NCBI RefSeq assembly: GCF_000142905.1
Contig: NW_013657643.1
Span: 289,911-353,910 of the forward strand
Source: Thecamonas trahens ATCC 50062
Taxonomy: Eukaryota > Apusozoa > Apusomonadida > Apusomonadidae
Reading direction: 5' to 3'
Length of the DNA: 64,000 nucleotides
Shown here: one piece after another, positions 48,960 to 59,559 of the stretch
How positions within the stretch are numbered: the first letter of the stretch is position 1
Layout: every line of letters starts with the position of its first letter
Notes under the pieces: generated by a model
Database searches by the model: none
Told to the model about the DNA's origin: nothing
Seen by the model: only the letters and a program-made list of their open reading frames with translations
Translations under genes and position numbers: made by a program

Positions 48960-51900
48960 AAGTGGTGCGCACTACGTCAGCCGCGCGCCGACGCATCCGC
49001 GTATCACCAGTGGATCTGCTCGGCCGCATGCCGGCCCGGCCGGTGACGCGTGGGCCCAGCGCGGGCCTGGTCTCAGGCTCGCTGGTCGACACTGAGCTTA
49101 AGGACGTCACGCACGCCGGCTCGATGGCCAGCTCCGGTTTTTTGTCGGCCAGCAGTGAGTCTTCTGGCTCATCAGAGCTCGTTTCGTCAGCCACCTTGAC
49201 GGACGCGCGAAAGAACCGCGCGCGGAGCCAGAGAAAGATAAACGAGGCCATCAAGACCGAGTTGATCAGCAGGAGGACAACGATCAGCAACTGCTGCGAG
49301 TCGGACGAGGCGTCTGTGCCGTCGCGAAGCGAGGCACCGGAAATGATGGTCACCGCGACAATGGTGAGGGCAGCTTCCTCGAGATGGTTGAGCATCGGCG
49401 ACTCGAACGGCCGCAGGCGGGTGTTGAGCAGGACGCCAAAGACCACGACCGCCGTGCCACCAGACGAGATCTGCAAGTCAACAGAGTCGATGAAGACCGC
49501 CACCGCCACAATGATCGACTTGCGGGCCATGACCAGAAACTCAAAGAACCAAACATCGGCTCGGTAGCCGTCGACCAGGAACGAATGCCGGGCACGGAAG
49601 GCATCGAGCGAGCCCAGCCGGGAAAGGTCCCACCTAAAGTAAGAAAACCAACAAGCGGGACACCGACGACGTAGACAAGGACGCCGGCGCCGGCAGCAAT
49701 GGCGTAGTCGAGGTGCTTGCCTTGGTAGCAGACCGTGTCGAGATCGGGCTTGAGCCGCAGCTCGCCGGCAAAGCTCTGGCAGTGGAAGACGAGCAGGATT
49801 TGGCGCACAATCGTCGGGTAGACGAGAAAGACGGCAATGGTACCGGCCTGGAGCGCGGCCACCTGATGCGCCGAGTAGCTGGTTACGAGCTCGGCCGGCC
49901 ACGATGGATGCGCGCCGCGGCAGAAGAGGAACCGCAGCCACGAGCCGCCGGTCGACTTGGCGAAGAGTGCGGCGTAGACGCTCCGGACAACAACTACGAT
50001 GATGAGCGGGAGGATCATGTAAAAGACAAACTCGTCGAAAAAGCCGTGGCCGGTGAGGCACACCAGGGCGAAAAAGTCGGCCGAGAGCAGAGCGCCCGAC
50101 GACGCGCCCGAGACGTACGACTGGAAGAGCGTCGAGGTTTGCGACTTGAACGACGACGCCAGCGAGAGCATCTGCAGGTACGACAACGCAATCTTGAGGA
50201 CAAGCGACTGGATTTGGGTGCCGGAGCCAGCCTTGCGAATGAGGTAGACAACCACGGCGATGACTATGACAAAGAGAACGATCGTAGCGAGCGCTGCCGC
50301 CCAGACAGGCCAGCACTCTTGGCACACATGCCCAACCTTGGCTGCCCCGGCCTTGCACCGGTGGCAGAGAAAGGCGTTTGGCGCATATTCAGACGCACAT
50401 ACCGAGTACTGTGGACCGCCCGGGCATGAATCGGGATTGACACACTCGAAGAACTCGGCGACGTGGAGGCCATCGGCGTTGCTCCCGGCCGGATACCAGT
50501 ATCCCGACGCAGCGTGCAAGAACACGCCGTCCGGCCCACACTCGCCTCCTGGGGGGCACGCAGTACACGCTGTCGCGCCTTCAAACGCGTAACTTCCGCC
50601 ACCACATGGCTTGCACTGCTTGTCTTGGTGTTGCGGCGATGACTGCGAGCTGCCGCGCGGACACGGCGAGCAAACCGACGCCGCGCCGGCGGTCTTGTTG
50701 ACAAACGTGCCGGCGCCGCACAGTTCGATGCATGTGTACCGGCCGGCAATGACCGAGCCGGTCAGGCCCGACGCGCATTCGGTGGCCCGGACCGAGAGTG
50801 CTACTGGCGCCCCGACACACGGAGCGGCATCGAGCACAACCGCGAGGACAACCGGCACAGACGTAGCGTTGGCAGAAGTGGCAAAGAGGCCCAGCGTCGG
50901 CAGGCTGCACTGTCCTCCTGCAGCGACGTCGAGGCTGCACGTTGCCTCGGCAGCATCGTGCGACGACGCAACTGCGAGTGAGCTCGCCAGCGCGAGCGGC
51001 GCTAGCCGCGGCGGTTCTAGGCTTGCCGGATCGCCGGCCGGTCGCACCATCACCCGCAGCACATCGCCGGTAATGACAGATTGGTTGTAGACGTCGGTGG
51101 CAAAAAAGACGGCGCCTGGAAGCGGATTGTTCCCGGACGGAACTTCCAAGGATGTGCTGGCCCCGATGCCGCCACCAACAACGCCAACGGCGACAGCGTC
51201 CGACGCGGAGATCGGGCCCTGGGCCGCGGCATTGGACGCGGCGGCGGTGGCGGCGTACGCGGCAGCGTCCCAGTTGATGAGCGCTCTGTCAATGCCGTCG
51301 GGCCGCGGCTGGGTGGCGAGGCACGTCGCTGCAGCACGACCACACTCGGCAGCGAGCCGGCACTCAAAGGTGCCGCCACCAGCGAGCGTTGCAGCGTTGG
51401 ATGCAAAGAGCGATCCAGACCCAATGACTGCCTGTGCCTCGTCAGTGACAAACAAGCCGCCACCGTAGCGATCTGCGGTGTTGCCAGCAAACGTAGAGGC
51501 GGTTGCGGTCAGTATGCCGCCACGGAGAAGGGCACCGCCGCCGGCAAGCGATGCCGAGTTGCTCGAGAGGACGGCAGAAATCATGGTCACTGCCCGCGGA
51601 ACAGCCGAGAGTGAGCTAAAGGCGAGGCCGCCGCCGGATGCGGCGTTGTTGTTGACAAGGCTGCTACTTGTAACAGTGGTCGGCATGCCCAGGACGTAGA
51701 GGCCGCCGCCGAGCGAGGCCGCCGAGTTGGCGTACCAAGACACCGCGCTCCACGCGGTGTTGATAAGTTTGCCGCGGAGTCGCACGCGGGCGAGTGCGCC
51801 GCCACCACCATGACTGGCCGAGCCATCGAGGCCAATGGCCGAGTTACCAGCCATAACCGCGTCGGTGACGGTGAGCGAGACCGGATCCTCCACCGCGAGG

Positions 51901-53915
51901 CCACCGCCGCCGAGCGCCACCGAGGTGTTGATGTGTAGGTTTGGGCCGAGAGACAAGTCCATGGCGCCAACCATCGCTACACCACCGCCGAGACCGAGCC
52001 GAGCCGCGCAGTCAGTGACGTGGACATCGGCAAAGGTGGCAATCTGTGTGACGGCCGTAGCGGTGACGAGCGAAAGCCCGCCGCCGGATCCAGAGAGCGC
52101 GGTGCAGGACGAGATTGTGACGCTCTTGATCGAGACGACAGTGCCCGAGCCGGGCGGCGAAGTGATGGCGATGGCGATGCCTCCACCGGACGTCTGGGCT
52201 GTAGAACTGGACACGGTGACCGAGTCGAGCGTGGCGCCCGCATCGAGAAGCGCAATACCGCCGCCTGTTGCACCACGGCAGCTGCTCACGACCAGCGACG
52301 AGAGGGTCGGGCCCGGGACGGCGTTGGCGACGTGGATGGCACCAGCCAAGCTCGCAGCGGTGCCGTCGCCATTGCGGATGGTCATGTGCGAGATGATGGT
52401 GGAAGTGTGCATGTTGGCCGGGCCGCCGACAGCCACCGGGTCAAGGCGAAAGGCGATGCCTGTGCCGGCACAGTCGATGATGACGTCGTCCGGCGACGCG
52501 CCGCCGCCGCGAATGTTGGTGGCCGAGGTGAGAAGGATGCCGGTGGCCGGACATGACGACCAGGTGCCGGGCGCCAGCTCAAAGGTGGCGTAGTTGGTGA
52601 CTAGCGTGGTGTTTGCAAGCGCAGCAGAGAGGCAGTCGAGCGAGTACACGGCAGTCCCGTGATGCGCGCAGATGGTGGCGTCGAGTACGATGGCCTCGGC
52701 GTAGCAAGTGACAAACTCGGGGGAAAACAAAGCGAGCTTTGCAATGACGAGGGCGGTGCCTCCGACGCCGAGGTCTGCAACAGCGTGCATCTGTGCATTT
52801 GGAAGAATGCTCGGCGTGGTAAAGGTGAACGGGAGGGTGTGCAGCGAAGAGTACGCGTTGAGATTGCCCTCGGGCCCGGGCGCATCCATCGAGTAGGCAT
52901 ACGTTCTTAGCATGCCGACGTTCATCCGGTTGTTGTGGAGGATGGCAAAGCCGCCGGCAAGCGGGCGAATGGCGCGCGGATACCATCGGCCGATGGGCTC
53001 TTCAGGATGGAGCCAGGTCTTTGGAGTGGCGACTGTGAGGTCCGAGCGGATGCCGGCAGCGTAGAGTGGGATCTCACCCGAGTTGAGGTCAGCAAAGGTA
53101 ATGACCATGCCCCCGGGCACTGCGGTGCCGATGAGCGGATGATAGACCAAGTTTGGCGAGACCAAAGCTTCAAGGCTGCTCGAGCGGCTTGTGGTGCCTG
53201 TAGTGGCGTTGAGAATGCGGATTTTGCTGGTGGCGCTGGACGACGTCTCCTGGGCCAACACAACAGCCTCGTCCTCTCCGAGCGAAAAGGCCGACGGGTT
53301 TTCTGTCGATGAACCTAGACCTGTAGCAGGCACAATGGCCGACGCCAGCTGCGGGCCGTAGACGGCAAAGATAGCCACGTTGTTCCACGAGGTGATGGTA
53401 ACCACCACATTGCCGGAGGGCAGAACCTCGAGCGCGGTCGGATACTGGCCATTTGTGACGAAAAAGTCCTTGTTCACCCAGATCTCTGCCGAGAGCGGAG
53501 CGCCCGATCCATCAAAGGCGCGAACGACGGTCTCGTCCGAGTTACCACCCACGTGGTCGGACTGGTCTCTGGCGTACCAGGCGACGTAAAAGCCTGTCGA
53601 GTACGGATCTGCGGCCACCACTGGTGATGCTCTCGATGCTGCTGTCGGACCAGTATCATGCAGCATAAAGGCTGAGCCAATGGGCGTGAGCGTGAGGCGA
53701 TCATAAAACCGCGCCATGACGCTGGCTGGTGATGTCTGTCCCACCACCACTAGCCGTTCATCGGCCAAGACAGCAAAATCTGAAGCAAGGAATCCTGGTG
53801 TGATAGCCGTGGCGCCGGAGCAGACGCCCATGCGACTTGCGGCAGTGTGCGGAAGGAACGCCATGGTCACTCCCAAGAGTACCACCACTATGACCACATG
53901 TTTGGTGAGCACCAT
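48901..53915 (-). CDS. Large multi-pass receptor: beta-solenoid (PMP-like), Cys-rich region, multi-TM (one frameshift)
   Basis: About 1671 residues if one T (A on the plus strand) is missing at 49644-49647. The start at 53915 gives a clear signal peptide ([20 protein letters not shown]). The N-terminal 350 residues look like a beta-propeller (repeated [17 protein letters not shown]-type strands). Then a long right-handed beta-helix follows with repeated SGGGIAI, LGGGVAM, GGGLAV, AGGGALL motifs and a PMP-like Cys pattern. A Cys-rich ephrin-receptor-like block comes next, ending [18 protein letters not shown]. Several transmembrane helices follow, and after the break FRARHSF...[13 protein letters not shown], which aligns with FTLRFGF...WWFETAIMARKL of the gene at 42067-47560. 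The tail is Ser/Asp-rich and basic and overlaps actin by 59 bases. It is likely a surface sensor or adhesion protein. Confidence 0.8.
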
Positions 53916-55149
53916 TATGTGCGTCTTGTGTTGGTGCAGAAAGTGTCGAGGCGGGAGACTGGCGTGAGGTGTGGGTGGCAACTTGCCGTGCTGCCTGGAG
54001 TCCGCGTGGGCAACGGAAGGAATTTTTGGTTGTTGACTGTAGTTTTCCCATTTTTTTTTGGGCGTTGTTGTTGTGTGTGTGTTAGCATGTGGATGTGTAC
54101 GTGAGAGAGAGAGAGAGAGAGTAGGGGAGGGAGTTGTGTATACGTAGCTGGTGGGAGCATACTGCGGAAGGTGAAGGAGCGTGGGGCGACACTCGGCGAA
54201 AACAGGGGGGCGGGGGGGGGCAGGGGGCCGACTGACGCGAATGATGGCGATCCAGGTGCAAGAATGGCCGTAGAGGTCAACGGATGAGGCGAGTGGGGGG
54301 GAAGGGGGGGAAGGGGCGGGTGGGCGGGCAAAGATAACCCGATCAGGCGACCAAGAGGGGAAGCCCCAACCCCAGGTGGCGATTACTCCGTCTCGAGGCT
54401 TGGCTGGCGATGCTGTTGTCTTTCTTGCTGTTCTTCTGCAAGCCCCAGGTGGTATGTGCTTTCCATCTCGCCGGTGGTCGGCATTGTCCCAGTTACAGCG
54501 ACATCTACTGGAGTAAGAAGAGTCGCCAGTGCAATGGCGGACACGACATGCTCGCAAGTTGGAGCAGAGCGAGATGCGCGGAAGAAGACAGATTGGGCCA
54601 CTAGGCGAGACTAGGAGGTAGAAGAAGCGAGAAAGTGGATGGCACTACTATGCTCTGGTATGTCAGCCTGAGCTATCCGTGTCGAGTCACGTAGTGAGGG
54701 GGGAGTGCCCAGGAGGAGCAAGAGAGGCCAAGTCACGGTCGCCCGGTTCGGTTGCCGTGAGTAGACGTCGATGAGTAGGAGAGACTTGAGGGGCTACGCT
54801 GGACGAGGCTATTGTTTTTACTCACAAAAAGTTCATGGTCGAGATAGCAACGGGGAACTGGCGAGTAGAGAAGATGGTGGAATGAAAGTGGGGGCTTGTG
54901 TAGTGGTACTGGGAGGCGATGTAGGGCGTCGCTGCGGAGGTCATATATTTTTTGGTAACACCGTTTCGGGGAATCCGAAGCAAGACCAAATGCCTCAGCG
55001 ACGGCCTGAAAGCAGCAAGCTGCAACCGAGAGTACACCTCACGCACTCTGACCACACACTTGGAGGGGCTAGTGACGAGAGCATAGAGCTGTGGCTGACA
55101 ACACTTGCGTGGCTCTTGCTGGCATTGTACAAGCGCTGCGAGTAGAAAC
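53916..55149. other. Divergent intergenic region, G-tracts and (GA)n
   Basis: About 1.2 kb. It holds a T-run (about 54050-54058), a (GA)n run at about 54103-54121 and G-tracts at about 54206-54225 and 54296-54316 (C on the receptor's coding strand). The part next to the helix-turn-helix gene is less GC-rich. An open frame at 54771-55145 has no recognisable features and is not called. Confidence 0.5.
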
Positions 55150-57993
55150 ATGTCGGACAAGAACCTCGCGACACCCGAGCGTGTGGCTTTGAAGGAAGAT
55201 TTCAAGGCCATGCTGAAGGAGAAGGGCATGACGCAGGCTCAGTTTGCGAAGATGCATGGCTTGCACTCATCGTCGGTGTCAACGGCTGTCAACCCAACGA
55301 CACCCGAGACGCAGCGAGTGAAGGAGCGGACGATCATCATGAGAGAGGTGGCGGCGTGGCTTGCGGCGCCGGCGGCAGCGGCGGAGACGACACCCTCGCG
55401 GACACAGGCGTCACGATCTCCATCCGCAGAGGGTGGCGGTAGTGATGGACTGCCGACACCCGAGCGTGTGGCTTTGAAGGAAGATTTCAAGGCCATGCTG
55501 AAGGAGAAGGGCATGACGCAGGCTCAGTTTGCGAAGATGCATGGCTTGGACCCATCCTTGGTCTCGAAGGCCGTCAGGCCAAAGACGCCCGAGAGTCGGC
55601 GAGTCAACGCGCGGAAAGTAGTGCGTGAGGCGGTCAATGTATGGCGGGCCGAGAGAGTTCGCGATTGTGAAGATGATCGCCGGCCAGCACCTCCCGATCT
55701 AGGCGAGCTCCCGACGCACCGCTTGGTGGCAGACCCATCCCAGATGCTTGTAGCCGTGTACGCGGCGGGCCATCCTATGCACGTCCGTGACCACATCCGC
55801 GCCTCGATGCAGCTGCCAAAGCCCAAGACGAAGACCGCTGTTGCGTTTGCCGCCATGACCGAGCCAATCGGTGGTCCAGACGTGGCACAGGGACTGGCAC
55901 GTCTTGCGTGTGCAGAGCTGGACTTTGACCGCCTTGTCAACTTTATGGACGATGATGGCGAGGCGCTTTCGCATGCTGTCGCTGAAGTCATGGGTGGCAC
56001 CGGTGCGGGCGATGAGTCCCTAGTCTGCGACGGCGGTGTGCTTGGCGAAGCGATATCCATTGACCCCCCCGAAGAGGGAGGATTCAAGGTGGTTGGCGTC
56101 CGATCGCGGCCCGACGGCCCAGTTGATGCCGGCTTTGTGGTGCTTCTGCGCAAGGTCGTGAAGCCCAATGATGTTGGAGCGCTCCAGCTTATGCGGCTCA
56201 CGCATGAAGTCAAGAGCGTGATCAGCGAAAGGATGGAGTCGTGGGTCGAGCAGCGATTCGACATGAGCCAGCTCGAGAACGGTAACCGAGATGCAGTGTT
56301 TCTGCGCGATTCCCCCGACACTGATGGCGTCGGCAAGCACCAGACTTTTGACAACCAAGTCGGCGCTGCCGAGCGCATGTATGAGGTCATTGTCAAGCAT
56401 CTGAGCCAGGAGCGGATGCGTGAGTTTACCTCCATCCACGCCCTTATCCTCACCCCCAACCGTGTCTCGCTCTGCGAGCAGACCCAGCAGCGATGCGATT
56501 TGTTTGCCGCTCATCTGGAGGGACTTGGCCTCGCAAACCTTGTCACGACCGAGGTACTGCAGGCTGGCCGGGGCGCGGAGAACCTTGCAGGCCGGACAAA
56601 AGCTTTGCTGAAGTTGATCACAAAGTCACCACGCACGCTCTTTCTGGTCATTCAGGACGAGTGCCACTGGGGTGCGGGCTTGATGAAGCAAAAAGGCTCC
56701 AAGAAGGAGTCGGACGGCGCCGGCTCGAGCTCGGGCAAGCAGACACAGGCATCGGTCATCAGCTCGATTCTACTTCACAAGACGTTTCTGGAGGCTGTGG
56801 TCGATACCCAAAACGTGATGGTGGTGCAGGTCTCGGCGACACCGCACAACCAGCTCATCCCGCACTGCACGATGAGGGACCACGTGGTGGACATGCTCGC
56901 CAACGGAGGCCGGCCGCCGTCGTACAACGGCCTCGACGAGCTTGTCTTTAAGGAAAGGTGGCATGCCGATGAAAGCTTGGAGGACTTGCTCGATGCCGAC
57001 GACGACGAGCTGCGGAGTCTAGCGGCGATCTTCTTCCACGCGCGGACTAGCGTGTCGACGCGCATCTACGTCGACCTGGTGCAGCTGTTGTGGTACGCGC
57101 GAGCCATCGAGCGCAAGGACCGCCATCCGCTTGTCGCGCCGCTGCTCGAGGGGAAGCAAGTTGTGCATGCGGTGCGTCTCTCGTCGAGCAAGAGTCTGGC
57201 TCTCTTTGCTAGGGCCATCGGATCGTTGATGGCTGTCGATGCGCCCGAGGTTGCGGTTGTGTACTCGCGGTCGGGCACGGGCTTTGAGACGGTTAGTGCG
57301 CGGTTTGCAGAGAGCAACGAGACGCAGTTCTCCCGGCTTGGGGCATGTCCGACGCTGTTGGTTCTGGTTGACAAGGGCCGAATGGGCGACTCATTCCCAC
57401 CGAACTTTGCAGCCTTTGATCTCCGAGGGCGGTATAGGTCTGTGGTCTCACAGTGGGCCTCGTTTGATCAGGACGTTGGGCGTGCGTTTGGCCACAACAC
57501 CATATGCGAGGTGCACTCGTCACAGGCGGCGCGCAACCTGGCCGAGTTTGTAGCTAACACCAAGTTTAACGATCCGTCGTGCGACTACGTGGCTGCGGCG
57601 GCGCGCGAAGAACTCATCAAGACGGTCGGACAACACGTCGAGGCTGGCGACGATGATGGCGACGATGAGGAGACTGCAGGAGAGCTCGAGAATGCGGCTG
57701 AAGAGGCCAACGAAATTGGTTTCCTTTCCGTGGAGCACGTGCTGAGCGCGACACATGCGCTCGCGATGTACAAGGATCAAGACAAGCACTATCGCCAGAT
57801 CCGCAAGTCTATCTCCGCGCGGATTGTGCTCACCGCCGAGCCACAGTGCGGCAAGACCGGGACGTTCCTGCACCTCATCGAGCTGTGTGCGAGGGCCATC
57901 CCGAACGATCGCGTGACACCATTGATGGCCGCGATCAATAAGCTGTCTTTGGCCGAGCGTGCCGAGCTTGACAAGTTTCTCAACAACAGCTAG
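55150..57993 (+). CDS. Tandem helix-turn-helix protein with helicase-like motifs and a C-terminal P-loop
   Basis: 947 residues from the Met at 55150 and of no family I can name. Two XRE-like helix-turn-helix modules (about residues 7-60 and 102-155, MLKEKGMTQAQFAKMHGL) are nearly identical. An uncharacterised region follows, then a set of SF2-helicase-like motifs: LILTPNRVSLCEQT (motif Ia-like), LVIQDECHWG (motif II, DECH codons 56656-56667), QVSATPHNQ (motif III, 56833-56844), then GRMGDSFPP and QDVGRAFGH (like V and VI, 57376-57495). Where motif I should precede Ia there is only DGVGKH (about 56320-56342), lacking the Ser/Thr. A good Walker A, AEPQCGKTGTF, instead sits near the C-terminus (57838-57861). 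The order suggests a permuted or bipartite ATPase that binds specific DNA. An acidic stretch precedes the C-terminal module. Origin by transfer from a virus or mobile element is possible but unproven. Confidence 0.7.
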   Translation: MSDKNLATPERVALKEDFKAMLKEKGMTQAQFAKMHGLHSSSVSTAVNPTTPETQRVKERTIIMREVAAWLAAPAAAAETTPSRTQASRSPSAEGGGSDGLPTPERVALKEDFKAMLKEKGMTQAQFAKMHGLDPSLVSKAVRPKTPESRRVNARKVVREAVNVWRAERVRDCEDDRRPAPPDLGELPTHRLVADPSQMLVAVYAAGHPMHVRDHIRASMQLPKPKTKTAVAFAAMTEPIGGPDVAQGLARLACAELDFDRLVNFMDDDGEALSHAVAEVMGGTGAGDESLVCDGGVLGEAISIDPPEEGGFKVVGVRSRPDGPVDAGFVVLLRKVVKPNDVGALQLMRLTHEVKSVISERMESWVEQRFDMSQLENGNRDAVFLRDSPDTDGVGKHQTFDNQVGAAERMYEVIVKHLSQERMREFTSIHALILTPNRVSLCEQTQQRCDLFAAHLEGLGLANLVTTEVLQAGRGAENLAGRTKALLKLITKSPRTLFLVIQDECHWGAGLMKQKGSKKESDGAGSSSGKQTQASVISSILLHKTFLEAVVDTQNVMVVQVSATPHNQLIPHCTMRDHVVDMLANGGRPPSYNGLDELVFKERWHADESLEDLLDADDDELRSLAAIFFHARTSVSTRIYVDLVQLLWYARAIERKDRHPLVAPLLEGKQVVHAVRLSSSKSLALFARAIGSLMAVDAPEVAVVYSRSGTGFETVSARFAESNETQFSRLGACPTLLVLVDKGRMGDSFPPNFAAFDLRGRYRSVVSQWASFDQDVGRAFGHNTICEVHSSQAARNLAEFVANTKFNDPSCDYVAAAAREELIKTVGQHVEAGDDDGDDEETAGELENAAEEANEIGFLSVEHVLSATHALAMYKDQDKHYRQIRKSISARIVLTAEPQCGKTGTFLHLIELCARAIPNDRVTPLMAAINKLSLAERAELDKFLNNS
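55169..55263 (+). repeat. 95-bp exact direct repeat, copy 1 (helix-turn-helix module 1)
   Basis: Identical at the DNA level to 55454-55548 (offset 285), including synonymous positions. It encodes the first helix-turn-helix. Such identity points to recent duplication or gene conversion within the gene. Confidence 0.95.
55454..55548 (+). repeat. 95-bp exact direct repeat, copy 2 (helix-turn-helix module 2)
   Basis: Second copy of the module. Flanking sequence diverges at once: copy 1 continues HSSSVSTAVN and copy 2 continues DPSLVSKAVR, so the recognition helix differs between modules. Confidence 0.95.
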
Positions 57994-58592
57994 TGATTGG
58001 TGTCTGCCAGCGCAGGCCTACCGCCCAGTCAGCACTGGCGAGCGCGCATCGCAGCGAGCGAGCGACGAACGGGAGACGAAACAAAGAACACCATGTACTC
58101 TGCGACAAACACTCTCGGTTGCTGGTTGAGCGGTCGCTCTGCTGGCTCGACGGTTTAAGATATTCCTCGCAAGCGCTGCGCTGGCCTCCAGTGCCAGCAC
58201 ATCGAGCCGATTGGCACGGTGACCCATACATACATAAGCTGCAGCCGCACGCTCGCGCATACCCGAGATCAAGGTTAGAATTGGGCGCTCAGAGGGTGCC
58301 CGTCGTCGTCGTCGTCGTCGCAGATCGTCATCCAAGGGTGAGTAGGTGCCTTCCCGCTCCATCGGAGCTGACTGTCTCGACGCCATCGGAGCTCTCAGCG
58401 TAGTATGGCTGCGAGTGCAAGCAACTCGTAGCAGTCGCGGCAAAAAACGACGATGCTACGAACAACCGAAACGAACGTCGCCGCCTTGCCACAGCACCGT
58501 TTGATCACGATCGCGAACACGATCACGATCACGACCACCTCCCCCCCCCCCCCCCCCCACCCACCCACCCCCACCCACCCCCACTGCCGCGC
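57994..58592. other. Intergenic region with (CGT)n and poly(C)
   Basis: The gap between the helix-turn-helix gene and GET4 holds a short (CGT)n array (about 58303-58320). Just before the GET4 start is a C-tract of about 19 bases followed by (CCCA)n (about 58540-58583). No gene is seen. Confidence 0.6.
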
Positions 58593-59507
58593 ATGACGGA
58601 CCGTACTCAACGCGAGGTGAAGAAGCTCTCCAGGCGCAAGGCCATTGAGTCACTTGTGAAGAGCGGCGAGCTGTATGGAGCGTCCCAGGCGTACTCTGCT
58701 GCGGTGTCGCGGCTGAGCAAGAAGGGCTACCTCGAGGAGGGACGGGCACTTGCGCTCGATGCCGTGGCTACCTTTGCTGCCAGTGGCGAAGGCCTTTTGG
58801 TGGATGATGCTGTGGAGGAGTATTTGGTGGTGTTGGGCAAATGTGTTGAGAGTGGAAAAATTGTCAACGTGGCCGTCGTCGTCGATGATGATGCTGGCAA
58901 GGTGCCTCCGCTTGGCAAGGTCGCTCTCTACAAGGCCGTCCTCCGATGGGCGACTTCCTCCTCCTCCTCTGCCACTGGCTCGCCGCTCTCGCAGTCAGAG
59001 GCCATGCACTGCTATCTGGCCCTGGCTCGCGCTGCTGAGGAGGTCGGCCAGTATGCGGTGGCTGCCGCTGCTCTCGCTCGCGCTTCCCCGCACGACATCG
59101 CCCCGGTCTATCTGGGCCTCCTCGCAAAGTGGAGCGCCGAGGGCGAGCGGGGCGAGGCGCCGTGGTTTGCTGCGCGGGCAGTTCTCGAGCTGCTGGCCGC
59201 CGATCGCGCTCTTGCCGCCCGCCAGCTGTGGGACGCGCTCCCGGGTGACGCCACGGTTGCCTCGGGTGCCCTTGTTGCCCGCATGGCCGACACCATCCTG
59301 CGGGCTGTCGAGGGCGCGTCGCGCGAGCTGTTTGGCGCGGCGTCGTCGGCCTATGCCCCGATCTACACCGAGCACGACCCGTCGTTTGAGCGCCTTGTCC
59401 GCAAGATCGGCGAGGTCTACTTTGGCCTCCGCCAACAGCCGACCGGGCTCGGCGCCATGATGCAGTCGATGATGCAGGCGTTCATGCCGCAGGGTGGGCA
59501 GCAGTGA
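58593..59507 (+). CDS. GET4: GET4 homologue (tail-anchored protein insertion)
   Basis: 304 residues, within the usual GET4 length range, starting at the first Met after the C-tract. An all-helical TPR-like array begins with a basic N-terminus (REVKKLSRRKAIESLVKSGELYGASQAY). It ends with the GET4 signature region YEHDPSFERLVRKIGEVYFGL (here TEHDPSF) and a Met-rich tail. In yeast and animals GET4 pairs with GET5/UBL4A. It hands tail-anchored membrane proteins from SGT2 to GET3 in the cytosol, and in animals it joins the BAG6 quality-control complex. GET4 families vary strongly in sequence; the C-terminal match is the main evidence. The stop lies 52 bases from the convergent Ran stop. Confidence 0.82.
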   Translation: MTDRTQREVKKLSRRKAIESLVKSGELYGASQAYSAAVSRLSKKGYLEEGRALALDAVATFAASGEGLLVDDAVEEYLVVLGKCVESGKIVNVAVVVDDDAGKVPPLGKVALYKAVLRWATSSSSSATGSPLSQSEAMHCYLALARAAEEVGQYAVAAAALARASPHDIAPVYLGLLAKWSAEGERGEAPWFAARAVLELLAADRALAARQLWDALPGDATVASGALVARMADTILRAVEGASRELFGAASSAYAPIYTEHDPSFERLVRKIGEVYFGLRQQPTGLGAMMQSMMQAFMPQGGQQ

Positions 59508-59559
59508 AGAAGCTTGCACAACAGCGTGAAAGACAAAGAGCGAAGAGCGAAGAGCGAGT

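Noticed and set aside
48901-50358. A separate 485-codon gene at the end of the beta-solenoid receptor
   Set aside because: Only its part after about 49645 is protein-like, and that part aligns with the last membrane segments of the paralogous receptor; the rest is a shadow of the receptor's Cys-rich region.
54771-55145. A 124-codon frame just before the helix-turn-helix gene
   Set aside because: It ends right before the next ATG and has a hydrophobic end, but shows no signal peptide, domain or coding-like composition. It is more likely leader or promoter sequence.
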